A stretch of DNA of 64,000 bases from Kribbella kalugense (lineage in GTDB: Bacteria > Actinomycetota > Actinomycetes > Propionibacteriales > Kribbellaceae). A program made the position numbers and the translations under genes. The stretch spans positions 1 to 64,000 of the forward strand of contig NZ_SODF01000001.1 of assembly GCF_004365875.1 (NCBI RefSeq), in the 5' to 3' direction. Within the stretch, counting starts at the first letter, position 1. Each line of letters starts with the position of its first letter. This document shows positions 1 to 9,700 of the stretch, in pieces. The notes under the pieces are model-generated. The model saw only the letters and a list, made by a program, of their open reading frames with translations, made no database searches and was not told the origin of the DNA.

Positions 1-40
1 GGTGTGGAGCTGACTGGTACTAATAGGCCGAGGGCTTGTC
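1..40 (+). rRNA. rrl: 23S ribosomal RNA, 3' end only
   Basis: The first 40 bases carry the conserved actinobacterial 23S 3' end, including the segment CTAATAGGCCGAGGGCTTG. The rest of the gene lies before the window. The exact mature 3' end is placed by analogy and could be a few bases off. Positions 41-226 are the 23S-5S spacer, and I see no tRNA in it. Confidence 0.95.
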
Positions 41-226
41 ACACACCAACACCACGCAGGGAAACATTGTTTCTCCTGACCGTGTTGGGACAGATCGACT
101 GATAAAGCCTGCGCTATGTAACGATGTTCGCGTTCACTGTACGGTTCCCGGAATACGGTCAACCCCAGCAACCAAACCCCACACCAGGGGTTTGTGACTT
201 AGCAGGTTGATATGTGTTCTCATAGA

Positions 227-344
227 GTTTCGGTGGCCATAGCGTCGGGGAAACACCCAGTCTCCATTCCGAACCTGGAAGTTAAGCCCGCCAGCGCCGA
301 TGGTACTGCGACCGGGAGGTCGTGGGAGAGTAGGACGCCGCCGG
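227..344 (+). rRNA. rrf: 5S ribosomal RNA
   Basis: About 118 bases begin GTTTCGGTGGCCATAGCG and end near GAGTAGGACGCCGCCGGAC. They include the typical core ATTCCGAACCTGGAAGTTAA and the closing-stem complementarity of actinobacterial 5S RNA. The gene follows the 23S end by about 186 bases on the same strand, as expected for the distal end of an rRNA operon. The ends may be off by one or two bases. Confidence 0.97.
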
Positions 345-355
345 ACATTCACACT

Positions 356-389
356 GTTAAGGGCCACCCCATCCGGGGTGGCCCTTAAC
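356..389 (+). terminator. rRNA operon terminator
   Basis: A perfect 15-bp stem (356-370 pairing with 375-389) closes a four-base ATCC loop, and a short TTT tract follows. It lies about 12 bases after the 5S gene, as expected for the intrinsic terminator of the rRNA operon. The downstream gene at 410-688 is convergent, so the hairpin may serve both directions. Confidence 0.93.
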
Positions 390-409
390 ATTTCCCCCTG
401 TAGTTGGAG

Positions 410-688
410 TCACCCGCGCTGCTCGAGCAGCTGCTTGCGGACAGGCGTGTACGACCACCAGGGGCGAGCCGGATTGCCGTTGGCTTGGTCCGTCGCCGAC
501 ATGATCGTGTCGAGCAGACACGGGTCGTGGAGTACGGCGTCACGTTCGCAGATCGTTTCGTAGATCTCGAAGGGATCGCGGCCGACCAGTTGATCGACGT
601 GGGTGATGTCGGCGCGGCCCAGGTAGCCGGCCACCGCGGCGCCTACGTTCATGAGACTGGTCAGATCAGTCGGATCGTTCTTTGACAT
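410..688 (-). CDS. Helix-hairpin-helix protein (Cdd1/pathogenicity-locus type)
   Basis: The 92-residue protein begins MSKNDPTDLTSLMNVGAAVA. The pattern of a short helix, GAAVAGYLGRADI, and then VDQLVGRDPFEIYETIC matches the small helix-hairpin-helix family known as Cdd1 or 'pathogenicity locus' proteins, which are about 90 residues long. A C-terminal RPWWSYTPVRKQL is also typical of that family. The role is not established; DNA or nucleic-acid contact is inferred from the HhH fold. I chose the internal ATG at 688 because the 17 residues upstream are low-complexity and the family starts here. It converges on the rRNA terminator and has no obvious operon partner. Confidence 0.75.
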   Translation of the reverse strand: MSKNDPTDLTSLMNVGAAVAGYLGRADITHVDQLVGRDPFEIYETICERDAVLHDPCLLDTIMSATDQANGNPARPWWSYTPVRKQLLEQRG

Positions 689-770
689 GGTTCGACCATG
701 CCTCGGCCGGCGCCCTCCAGTCTTGAACAAATCGGACACCTACGCGCTGCCACCCCTTTAGGCTCTGGGG

Positions 771-1250
771 ATGGCTGTGATGGTGTTGATCGTGGGGCTA
801 CCGGGCGCAGGCAAGACGGCCCAGGCTCGCCGACTCGAGGACGAGCGCAAAGCGATCCGGCTGACGCCGGACGAGTGGATGCAGGCGCTTTTCGACACCA
901 GTGAGGTTGACGGACGACGCTGGGTGCTGGAATCGGAGCTCCTGTGGGGCGTCGCAGCGAGGGCGCTGGAGCTCGGAGTCGACGCGATCCTCGACTACGG
1001 CTGCTGGTCGGAGGAGGAGCGGGACCTATTCCGGACCCGGGCGCAACAAGCGGGCGCGAGCGCGGAGATCGTCGTACTGGATCTGCCGTTGGAGGTGTTG
1101 TGGGAGCGGCTCGAGCGGCGGAACGCGGACCTGCCGCCTGCGACGTTCCCGGTCAGTCGGGAGGAGCTCCAGGAGTGGAGCGACATGTTTCAGCGACCAA
1201 CTGTGGAAGAGCTTCAGCGCTGGGATCGGCACCTCGTGGTGACGAGCTAG
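771..1250 (+). CDS. P-loop AAA/zeta-like small kinase
   Basis: This 159-residue soluble protein has a Walker A motif GLPGAGKT at residues 9-16 right after a first beta strand. A DEW segment follows (about residue 34) and then a DYG motif at about residues 74-76 in the Walker B position. This is the layout of the AAA_33/zeta-toxin-like small kinases, which phosphorylate small molecules or remove them by phosphorylation; the substrate cannot be told. A TAGGCT box at 759-764 sits seven bases before the ATG and there is no clear ribosome site, which suggests a leaderless transcript. The gene converges on the next gene with three bases between stops. Confidence 0.8.
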   Translation: MAVMVLIVGLPGAGKTAQARRLEDERKAIRLTPDEWMQALFDTSEVDGRRWVLESELLWGVAARALELGVDAILDYGCWSEEERDLFRTRAQQAGASAEIVVLDLPLEVLWERLERRNADLPPATFPVSREELQEWSDMFQRPTVEELQRWDRHLVVTS

Positions 1251-1253
1251 CTG

Positions 1254-1901
1254 CTACTCGGGGGCGATTCCGACCAGGGCGGCCGCGGCGCAGATGTGGA
1301 CCGGGGTCAGGTCGATGGGGGAGACGGGTGCCTGCAGCAGGGTTCCGCGTTCGTATGGAGTCAGGCCGATCTCGATGCCAGGGGCGCCGGCTACCAGGCC
1401 GCGGACGTACGTCAGCCAGCCCATCATCGGGATGCCGCGGCGGAAGACGCCGGCTGCGGCGGCGAGTTCGGTGTCGGCGATGCTGGCCCACTCGGGTTCC
1501 CAGATCGTGACGACCGCGCGGAGTACCTGGGCGAAGCGTTCCGACTGCTGCAGTGCGTCCTCGTCACTCCAGTGCAGCGTGAGCTGATCGGAGACGGTGG
1601 TCATCGTGCCACCCATGGACAGGTCGAACAGCCATGGCAGCTCGCCGGTGCTCTGCAGGTGCAGACGCGTCGTACTCGTGCCGTTCGCGAGCACCTTCGT
1701 GGTGGCCTCGACCATCTCCTGCAGCGGCGTCGAGCCGTCCGCCTCGAGGACGTGGTAGCCCCAGCGCTCGTCCTGCGTCCAGTTGTGGACGTCGGGGAAC
1801 GCCACCGCGACGGCGGTCAGCGTGCGGCCGACCCGGAGTGCGCGGTGTTCGACGGTCTCGTCACGGTGGGCCCATTGGGCGCGGAGCAGCCAGGAAGCCA
1901 T
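1254..1901 (-). CDS. Uncharacterised protein, Trp-rich
   Basis: I do not recognise a domain in this 215-residue soluble protein. It starts MASWLLRAQWAHRDETVEHR. It has aromatic blocks (VHNWTQDERWGYHV, WEPEWASIAD, MMGWLTYVRGLVAGAPG) and no signal peptide or membrane segment. The general style recalls actinobacterial immunity-type proteins (Imm52-like), but I cannot defend that assignment. A good ribosome site (GGAGGG) precedes the ATG at 1901. The codon pattern is normal for the genome. The region 1902-2122 upstream holds no gene that I can see. Confidence 0.7.
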   Translation of the reverse strand: MASWLLRAQWAHRDETVEHRALRVGRTLTAVAVAFPDVHNWTQDERWGYHVLEADGSTPLQEMVEATTKVLANGTSTTRLHLQSTGELPWLFDLSMGGTMTTVSDQLTLHWSDEDALQQSERFAQVLRAVVTIWEPEWASIADTELAAAAGVFRRGIPMMGWLTYVRGLVAGAPGIEIGLTPYERGTLLQAPVSPIDLTPVHICAAAALVGIAPE

Positions 1902-2122
1902 TCACGCCCTCCGATCATCCGAAGGCGAAGGTACGGCGGATGCAGGTGACGGTACGCCGTGATACAACCGCTTGACCAGAGGTCCGCCTACTCGGTGTGA
2001 GCGGGCGGTAGCGATCTCTGGATGCGTCACCTGACCAGTCTGCTGCACCTACCGGTCAGTGGTCAGCACCGGGGTCCTCTTTTGGTAACCACCCAACGAA
2101 ATCTATACAACTGTCAAAGAGT

Positions 2123-3943
2123 TCAGCTCTTCGGCGTCGCCGCGAGCAGGCCGCTCAGGGCACTGGCCTGCGTACGCCAGTCGCGGACGTTGGTGCCACC
2201 GCCGGCCCACCGCTGACCAAGCTTGTTCAGCGAGTCGCGATCGTTCTGCCAGATCGAGTCGGCCTGCCGCTGCGCGTACGTCCGGTACGACGCGTCGCCG
2301 GTGGAGTCGGCCAGGTCCATCAGGTATCGCGTGAACACGCCCTTGAACTGCTTCTGGTTGTCGTCGCAGTTGCCGGCCGCGTCACACGATTCGCTGAGGA
2401 TGCCACCCGGGCTGAGCACCGACGACGACATCGCCGCATCACCCAACTGCCGGGCCGAGGTGAGCAGCGAGCTGTCACCAGTCGCGCGATACAGCTCGAG
2501 CGCGCCGCCGATGGCCAGCCCCTGGTTGTAGGTCCACACGGTCTGACCGTTGTTGGTGCACGATCCGGTCAGGCCGTCGTTCACCAGGCCGGCCGAGTTG
2601 ATCATCCCGCTGGCGCGGAACCAGTTCCATCCCGTCGTGGCTCGCTGCAACCAGACCGTGTCGCCGGCGAGTCGGTTGTGCAGCGCCGCGGTCAGCCGGA
2701 TGTACAGCCCGTTGGTCACCGCGTTCTTATAGGTGCGTTCGCGGTCCCACCACACGCCACCGCCACAGGTGCTCGTGTCCCAGTAGCCCTGGACGTAGTT
2801 CGCGATCGTGACTGCCATGTCGAGATACTTCGGGTCGCCGGTCAGGTCGTACGCCTCGACCCAGGCGATGCCCCACCACTCGGTGTCGTCGATCGCGCGG
2901 CTGATGAAGTTGCCCTCCAGCGCGTCACCGCTCTTCTGACCGGCCGGGAACACACCCTTGTTCTTCTCGAACACCTCGTTCACGATCCAACGTAGATCGG
3001 TACGGCGAGTGCGCTGCTGGTAGTCCATCAGCGTGGTCACCGCCACCGCGGAGTTCCACCAGCTCGACAGCCACCACGCTGTGTACGGCTGGTAGGAGTA
3101 CATCAACGCATCGGCGGCCGCGCTGGTCCGATCGGAGGCCGGCCGGGCCCACGACGTACAGCTGCCGTTTTGGCCTTCGACGGCTCGGCCGCAGGCGCGG
3201 ACGGCGCCGCCGTACAGCTTCGAGAGTGGATCGGTTGTGGCGTAGAGCTGGGTCTTGGTTGCGGTTGCGCCGGAGCCGACGCTGGTCCGGCCGAGTGATG
3301 AGCCGTCGGGCCAGGACGCGCCTTCGTTCCAGGAGCGGTCCAGCCAGATCTCGTCACCGGCGGTGCCGTTGGCGATTGTTCCCCAGGCCATGCCGCGGTC
3401 GTCGATGTGCAGGGAGATCGTGCGGTTGGACAGCGTGGCCGACGGCACCGGCTGGTTGTCACCGGACGGTCCGTCGCTGCCGTCGCACGCCGCCGCGCAG
3501 ACGGAGGTGTGTACCCAGGCGGTGCAGTCGACGCCGGCTGCATCACCGCAGGCGCGGAGCAGACCGCGGCGGTGACCGGCCGGGTCGGCGAGGTTGTACA
3601 TCAGTGTGCGGGTGCCGGTCCAGCCGGACGGGATGAAAGCTTTGCCGAGCAGACCGTCCCAGGTCGCGCCGCCGTCCCAGCTGCGGTCCAGCCAGACAGC
3701 GTCGTTGGTCGTGCCGGCGTCGATGCTGGCCCACGCCATCGCGTCCTTGTCGGAAACATGCAGTACGACGTGACGCCCGTTGATCACCTTCTCCGGCACG
3801 GGGAACGTCTCCTCCTGTGCCTTCGACGGATCGAGAGTGTCGCACGCGACCGAGCAGACCTGGTCCGCCTGCACCTGCGCCTCAGCCGTGAGAGCACCCG
3901 CAGACAGCGCGAGTCCAAGGACCGCGGCCAGTAGTAGTCGCAT
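2123..3943 (-). CDS. Secreted GH76 family alpha-1,6-mannanase with N-terminal repeats
   Basis: The 606-residue protein starts with a signal peptide (about residues 1-22, ending LTAEAQ). Two tandem modules of about 115 residues follow (about 28-145 and 148-265). Each carries a MAWxxIxxGTxxDxxWLDRSW core and paired cysteines, probably a carbohydrate-binding or structural repeat. Residues 275-600 form an (alpha/alpha)6 GH76 domain. The catalytic Asp pair is visible in AIDDTEWWGIAW (D352, D353), and later motifs include WTYNQGLAIGGALELY. GH76 enzymes cut alpha-1,6-linked mannan backbones of fungi or mycobacterial-type glycans outside the cell. I chose the ATG at 3943, one base after the stop of the GH2 gene, so the two are translationally coupled. 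Confidence 0.93.
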   Translation of the reverse strand: MRLLLAAVLGLALSAGALTAEAQVQADQVCSVACDTLDPSKAQEETFPVPEKVINGRHVVLHVSDKDAMAWASIDAGTTNDAVWLDRSWDGGATWDGLLGKAFIPSGWTGTRTLMYNLADPAGHRRGLLRACGDAAGVDCTAWVHTSVCAAACDGSDGPSGDNQPVPSATLSNRTISLHIDDRGMAWGTIANGTAGDEIWLDRSWNEGASWPDGSSLGRTSVGSGATATKTQLYATTDPLSKLYGGAVRACGRAVEGQNGSCTSWARPASDRTSAAADALMYSYQPYTAWWLSSWWNSAVAVTTLMDYQQRTRRTDLRWIVNEVFEKNKGVFPAGQKSGDALEGNFISRAIDDTEWWGIAWVEAYDLTGDPKYLDMAVTIANYVQGYWDTSTCGGGVWWDRERTYKNAVTNGLYIRLTAALHNRLAGDTVWLQRATTGWNWFRASGMINSAGLVNDGLTGSCTNNGQTVWTYNQGLAIGGALELYRATGDSSLLTSARQLGDAAMSSSVLSPGGILSESCDAAGNCDDNQKQFKGVFTRYLMDLADSTGDASYRTYAQRQADSIWQNDRDSLNKLGQRWAGGGTNVRDWRTQASALSGLLAATPKS

Positions 3944-3944
3944 G

Positions 3945-6653
3945 TCAGCCTCCGAGCCCGGGCTGGTCGGCCCACGTTGTGTCTGCGTCGTACGAACCGC
4001 CGCCGTCCCACGGGTTCGCCCCGCTGACGGTGGCGATGTAGACCAGCTCGCTGGAGTGCCGGACGTAGTACGTCGGGTAGTTGAAGGACTGCAGCGACAC
4101 GTTGCCTGCTCCGCCGCCGCGTGGTGGCTGGGCACAGAACGTGGCGTCCTTGCGGAAGGTGTCGGTGCCATCGTCGGACGCCTTCTGTAGCCGGTAGTTG
4201 CTGTGCCGGAGGAACTGTCCGGGGAAGTTGACCGATTCGAGCGAGTAGCAGCTACTCTCCGCCAGCCCTGGCCGGATGACGAAGCTCGCGTCCTGGCGAT
4301 CCGTGAGGGGCGAGTTGGCGTCGATCACGTCGGTCCGCGCCAGTCCATCGCGATGCCGCAGTACCCGATCGGTGAAGCCAGCCGTGGTCACGCGGAACGT
4401 TCGGACCTGACCGACGGCGAGGTCTGCGCCGCTGCGCCACCAGGCCGGGACCAGATTCCAGGTCGCGTCGTCGCGGTACGAGCCACCGGTGTCGGTGTCC
4501 AGCCAAACCTCGGAGTTGCGATGACGCAGGTAGTACCCGGGTCGCGCCGCCGACTCCAACGACGTACCGCCGCCGCTCAACCCCGGATGCGCGCAGAAGG
4601 TAGCGTCGGCTGCGTCGGGGTTGGCTTCCTTGTAGATCCGGAGGTCGCGCTGGCGCAGGTACTGACCGGGGAAGTTGCGCGACTCGAACGAGTAGCAGCT
4701 GCTGTTGGAAAGACCTGGCCGAACCCAGAATGTCGCATCCTGCTTGAGGGTTTGGCTGCCGCTGGCATTGACGACCTCGGTGTTGGCGACACCGTCGATA
4801 TGGCGTAAGTAGCGGTCCGTGTACGTCGGGGTGGTGACGCGGAACGAGATCAGTTTGCCGGTCGGGAGCGTCGTACCGTTCGCGGCCGCGAGCACCTGCT
4901 GCTTGACCGCGCGTACCCGCGCGAAGTCCATCTTCTGCACCTGGCGGTCGTAGGTGTAGAAGCCGTTGATCTCGTCCTCGACGTCTGTCGGCTCGGTGTA
5001 GATCGAACCGGACAAGCCTGAGCCGGTGATGAGGTCCGGCAGTTGACTGGTGATCTGCACGTACCGCGTGGTCAGGGCATCGCTCGTCGGCAGCATCTCG
5101 TAGGCGAAGCTGTTGCCGCTCGGCCACTCGTGACCGGGGACGTGCAGGCCGAGCCCGCCGTACTCGCCGAGTTGCAGCACCCGCGTCGTCGACGGCGCCC
5201 GGGCGATACCGGGACCGACGTACATGTGGTCGTCGATGACGTCACCGTTGCCGGGATCCGGATCGGAATCGCAGCAGTTCGAACCCGAATTGTGGTTGAC
5301 CAGGCGGCTGGGGTCGAGGCTCTTGACCAGGTCGGCGATCCGGCCGGCGTCGAACTCACCCCAGCCCTCATTGAACGGGATCCACTGCACGATCGACGTG
5401 ATCTGCTTGTGGTTGTCGACCATCCGGCGCAGCTCGGTCTCGTACCGCGCCTCTCCGGTCGCCGAAGCGTTGCGTCCGGCAACCAACGACGGCATGTCCT
5501 GCCACACCATCAATCCGAGCTTGTCGGCCCAGTAGAACCAGCGCGCCGACTCGACCTTGATGTGCTTGCGGACCATGTTGAAACCGAGTGCCTTCTGCTG
5601 CTCCAGATCGAAGCGCAGGGCGTCGTCGGTCGGTGCGGTGTAGAGGCCGTCCGGCCAGAATCCTTGGTCGAGCGTGCCGAGTGCGTAGACGAACTTGCCG
5701 TTCAACGTCGGCCGCAGGAACCCGCCGAGCATGGCCTTGCCGACCGAGCGCATCCCGAAGTACCCACCGACTGAGTCGCTGCCCATCGTGACTTTGATGT
5801 CGTACAGGAACGGGTCGTCGGGCGACCAGAGGTGTGCGTTCGGCACCGGGACTCGGAACTGGGTGCCGCTGATGCCGCTTGCTTCGCCGACGACCTGTCC
5901 GCCGGAGAGTACCTGCGCGTGGAGGGGTTGACCGGACGCCGAAGCTTGCACGGTGAGGTCCAGACCGCTGGCGGCGACGTTCGGGATGGTGTCCAGTCGG
6001 GTGATCCAGGTGGGTTCAGTCGGCTCGAGCCAGACGGTCTGCCAGATGCCGGACGACGGCGTGTACCAGATGCCGCCGCGGTTCACGCGCTGCTTGCCGA
6101 GCGGGATGTCCTCGGTGTCGACCGGTGCCCACACTCCGACGACGATCTCGTTGCTTCCGGCCCGCAATGCGGAGGTGATGTCGTACGAGAACGCGTCGTA
6201 CCCGCCCTCGTGGGTGCCGAGCAGAGTGCCGTTGACCCAGACCTTCGACTGCCACATCACCGCACCGAAGTTGAGCTGCACGTGGCGTCCCGACCAGCCG
6301 GCCGGGACGGTGAAGGTCCGCTTGTAGTACATCCGATCCGCGTGGCGCTGGATGCCGGACAGCGCGGACTCGATCGGATACGGGACCAGCACCTCTTCGG
6401 GCAGGGATCCGGTCGGCGGGTTGTTCAGGTCGCTCGTCGGCGCGAACTGCCAGACGCCGTTGAGGCTCTGCCACTCGGTCCGGGTCAGTTGTGGTCGCGG
6501 GTACTCCGGGAGTGGGTCGGTGACCGAGACCTGGTTGGTCCAGGGGGTGGTCAACGGTGGCGGCTTCGGCGTGAACGCGCTCGCCTGCAGCGGGGACAGC
6601 AGTACGGCGAGGAGGCCGAGGACTGTGGTCAGCACGACCTGACGTGACAGCAT
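3945..6653 (-). CDS. Secreted GH2 glycosidase with two AbfB (CBM42-like) domains
   Basis: The 902-residue exported enzyme has a signal peptide (residues 1-26, ending ASA). A GH2 sugar-binding domain follows (about 50-215), then an immunoglobulin-like domain (216-305) and a TIM barrel (306-595). The acid/base Glu is E429 in WIPFNEGW and the nucleophile candidate is E497 in LQLGEYGG. Two AbfB beta-trefoil domains follow (about 601-745 and 755-885), each with FRVTT..TDRxLRHxDG and FPGQ(Y/F)LR repeats known to bind arabinofuranose. The specific glycosidase activity is unclear. With the coupled GH76 gene, a mannan or arabinomannan target is a reasonable inference. The start has an AGGGAGA ribosome site; a palindromic operator lies 26 bases upstream. 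Confidence 0.92.
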   Translation of the reverse strand: MLSRQVVLTTVLGLLAVLLSPLQASAFTPKPPPLTTPWTNQVSVTDPLPEYPRPQLTRTEWQSLNGVWQFAPTSDLNNPPTGSLPEEVLVPYPIESALSGIQRHADRMYYKRTFTVPAGWSGRHVQLNFGAVMWQSKVWVNGTLLGTHEGGYDAFSYDITSALRAGSNEIVVGVWAPVDTEDIPLGKQRVNRGGIWYTPSSGIWQTVWLEPTEPTWITRLDTIPNVAASGLDLTVQASASGQPLHAQVLSGGQVVGEASGISGTQFRVPVPNAHLWSPDDPFLYDIKVTMGSDSVGGYFGMRSVGKAMLGGFLRPTLNGKFVYALGTLDQGFWPDGLYTAPTDDALRFDLEQQKALGFNMVRKHIKVESARWFYWADKLGLMVWQDMPSLVAGRNASATGEARYETELRRMVDNHKQITSIVQWIPFNEGWGEFDAGRIADLVKSLDPSRLVNHNSGSNCCDSDPDPGNGDVIDDHMYVGPGIARAPSTTRVLQLGEYGGLGLHVPGHEWPSGNSFAYEMLPTSDALTTRYVQITSQLPDLITGSGLSGSIYTEPTDVEDEINGFYTYDRQVQKMDFARVRAVKQQVLAAANGTTLPTGKLISFRVTTPTYTDRYLRHIDGVANTEVVNASGSQTLKQDATFWVRPGLSNSSCYSFESRNFPGQYLRQRDLRIYKEANPDAADATFCAHPGLSGGGTSLESAARPGYYLRHRNSEVWLDTDTGGSYRDDATWNLVPAWWRSGADLAVGQVRTFRVTTAGFTDRVLRHRDGLARTDVIDANSPLTDRQDASFVIRPGLAESSCYSLESVNFPGQFLRHSNYRLQKASDDGTDTFRKDATFCAQPPRGGGAGNVSLQSFNYPTYYVRHSSELVYIATVSGANPWDGGGSYDADTTWADQPGLGG

Positions 6654-6678
6654 GTGGATCTCCCTGGGGCGGTAGGAA

Positions 6679-6690
6679 GAGAGCGCTCTC
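6679..6690. promoter_or_regulatory. LacI-family operator candidate upstream of the GH2-GH76 unit
   Basis: The 12-base sequence GAGAGCGCTCTC is a perfect palindrome with the central GC pair typical of LacI/CebR-type operators that control glycosidase genes in actinobacteria. It lies 26 bases upstream of the GH2 ATG, where a repressor would block transcription start or early elongation. No LacI-family regulator gene is present in the window, so it would act from elsewhere. Confidence 0.7.
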
Positions 6691-6762
6691 ACCTCGTGAG
6701 TATGAGGACCACCGCCGCCAGGTCAAGACCTCGCGTGATTGTTTCTGTCGGAAATTGTCGAA

Positions 6763-9700
6763 CTACGTGAGCGTCGGCGACGCCAGCTCGAGGGTTGGCG
6801 TCGAACCGCGGTACGACGTCATCCACTCGCGGAGCAACTCGACCCGGGCGGCGTTGTCCTCGTTGCCCTTCACGACCGGCGCCTGGTTGTACGCCATCGT
6901 GTCCGAGCTGCGTCTGAGCTTCACGTACAGCCGGGACGACGCGAGTGCATACCGCTCCATGTCGTCCTGCAGTGCACCGATGACGGTGATGTTCCGATCC
7001 CGACCGATCTGCTCGAACAGGGCTACCGCCTCGCGGCGGTGCTGCGAACCGAGGTTGCGCCCGAGTTCGTCGAGGATCAGCAGCAGCGGACGGTCCGAAC
7101 CGCCGGCGAGCGCCGCAGCGCAGACCAGCTTGACCGCCTTCTCGTCCATCTGGGCGGTGTTGCCCTTCACGTTGAACGCGGAGAACGGGCCACCCTCGGA
7201 ACGACGCCACTTCGGTGTGACCGTCCAACGCCAGGGCTTGTCGGGCTCGGCCGGCGGGTCGGGCTCGGGGAATTCGAGCTTCGCGCCGTACCCGCCGTAC
7301 TGCTGGTCGAGGCGGTCGAACTCCTGCGACACCAGCCGGAGTCGCGCTTTGATGCCGTCGGCAAGGGATGCGCGGTGCGCGCGGGCCGTGCTCTCCGCCT
7401 CGGCGAGGCCTTCGCGGGCGCGTTCGAGGGCTGCGTTCCGCTCGGCGCGCTGGCTCGCGATCTGCTGTTGCTGCAGGCTGTCGAACGTCTCGTGCTGGGC
7501 GAGGTGGCTGCTCAACGTCCGGTGCAGCGCCGGCACGAGGCTGACGCGGTCGCCGAGGGTGCCGTTCGTCCAGCCGTCCGCGCCGTTCAGGATCTCCCAG
7601 AGCTCGGTCGGGATTTCCTCGCGGGATCGGGCGTTCGGGAAGCAGCGGCGGATGACGTCGTCCAGCTGGGTGCAGGCCTGGTGGTTCCAGTCGGCCGTCG
7701 TACGACGCTGGACGTCGTCGGGCAGACCGAGGATGAACTCCTCGGCTTCGGCCGCCGTCCCGCCCCAGGCGGTCGTCCGCGTGGTGAGGTCGAGCGCCGT
7801 TTGCTCCTCGAGCAAGGTCAGCCGTCGACCGGTCAGGTCGTCGAGGATCCGGCCGTGGTCGCGCCGGGTCGCCTCCAGGTTCTTCAGCCGCTCGTCCCGG
7901 ACGAGCTGCTGCCCGGCGGCGGCTTCGGCGGACTCCTTCGCTGCCTGCAACTGGGGTGCGAGCGAGTCGCGATCGGTCTCGTGCCGGTCGACTGTTTCGC
8001 GGAGCGCGAGGATCTGCTCCTGCACCGATTCCGCGTCGGCCAACGCACGAGCCGCCGCCGTACGCCGCTCTGCCTGCTCGACCCGCGACCGGGCCTGCTC
8101 GAGCGCGGTGGATGCTTCGGCACGGGCCTCGACTGCGGCCTCGACTCGGCGGCGAGCGGCCTCGATGCGCGCGGTCCGGCCGGTGATCGGCTCATCGAAC
8201 TGCCCGACCGCGACGACGCCGGCGACGTCGTCGATCGTGTCCTTGCTGGCGCGCTCGCCGATCGCGGCGAAGAACGTGTCCAGGACGAATCGCTTGTCCG
8301 CCGACCTCGGCCCCTGCTTCGCGGAACGCTTCGAACCAGGCCGATTCGCCAGCACCAGCAGGAATCCGGCGTACCCGGCATCGGTCAGCGCGGTCGACGC
8401 GAGAGCGGCGTCGGCCGCGTCGATGACTACTGCCTCGCGGTACGGCGCGAGCCGCGGCTCCCACTCGGCTCGGTCACCGGCGGGCAGCTCGGTGATGTCC
8501 GTCAGGGCGCCGGACTCGATGCCGGCGTTCTCCAAGATCTTCTGCTGCGGCGCCGACACGGTCTGACCGCTCTCGGCTTCGCGCAACTCGGCAGACGCAT
8601 GGTCGACCGCCGAGCGGGCTGCGTGGTCCCGGCCGATGTGCTCCTCGAGGACTGCGCGCGCCTCGACCTGCTCCTCGCCGGCTGCGGTGAGGTCGCGGCC
8701 GTCTGCCGAACGCCCCGCCTCGAGCAGTCGCCGGTGCTCCTGGCCGAGCTGCTCCAACCGTTCCCGCATCGAACGCTGCGCTAGGTCGAGCTCACGGTCG
8801 CGTGCATCCAGCTTGTCCCGCTCCTGACGGGTCAGCTGGACATCGCGGAGCATGCCCTCCTCGTTGCCAAAGGCATCGATCTCGACGTCGACCGCTTCCC
8901 GTCGCGCCTCCTGCTCGGCGACGCGCTCGTCGAGGACACCGAGCTCCTGCAAGATCTCGGCGTTCCGCGCGGCGCCGTCGATGAGGTGCCGGGCGCAGCG
9001 CGCTTGCCACGATTCCTTGGCCGCGGCGAGCGCCTCGCGGGCCGCGGCACGCTGCAGGATGCCGGCCTCGACGGTCGCCATCTCCTGCTCCCAGCGCTGC
9101 AGGTCGGCCGTCGCTTGCTTGGTCGCCTCGCGTTGGGTGTGCTCGGCGGAGCGGTGCGCTTGCTCCTGCTCGAGCTCGTGGTCGAGACCGGTGAGGGTCG
9201 CGATCGCGTTGAAGATCCGGGCCGGGCCGAGCTCGTTGAGCGGCTCGGCCAGCAGGTTCGCGGTCGGGCTGGAGCGGACGGACGTCGACAGAAACGAGAC
9301 GCAGCGGACCTGTCCGCCGTACAGGACCTGCGACAGCTTGTTCGCGTGGAAGTCGGTGCGCCCGTTCGAGTGCGGGAGCGCGGCCCAGAGTGCATCGGCG
9401 CCGGCCGCACGCTCGGCTTCGGTCGCGCCGTACGGGATATGCAGGCCCTGTTTCCAACGGAGATCGAGGTACGACGCCTTGCGGTTGATCCGGATCCAGA
9501 CGGTGATCGCGGCCGTCTCGATCTCGTCGAGGTCGGTCAGGTCAGGGTCGGAGAAGACGCCGATGATGTAGCCGCGGTCGACGTTCGACCAGTTGCCTTC
9601 TTGACCGGCCGCTTCGGCGGTGAAGAGCAGCTCGGCGGCGCCGGGAGCGCCGCTGGTCAGGCGCCACTGGTCGTCGGCGTGCAGGAGGCTGAGGGCGGCG

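Noticed and set aside
41..226. A tRNA in the 23S-5S spacer
   Set aside because: No T-loop GGTTCGA-type motif or cloverleaf pairing is visible.
6644..8784. Two long open frames (over 600 codons) on the plus strand opposite the SMC ATPase gene
   Set aside because: They are mirror frames caused by high GC at third positions. Their translations are Arg/Ser or Arg/Gly/Val-rich without any domain, while the minus strand encodes clear Walker motifs.
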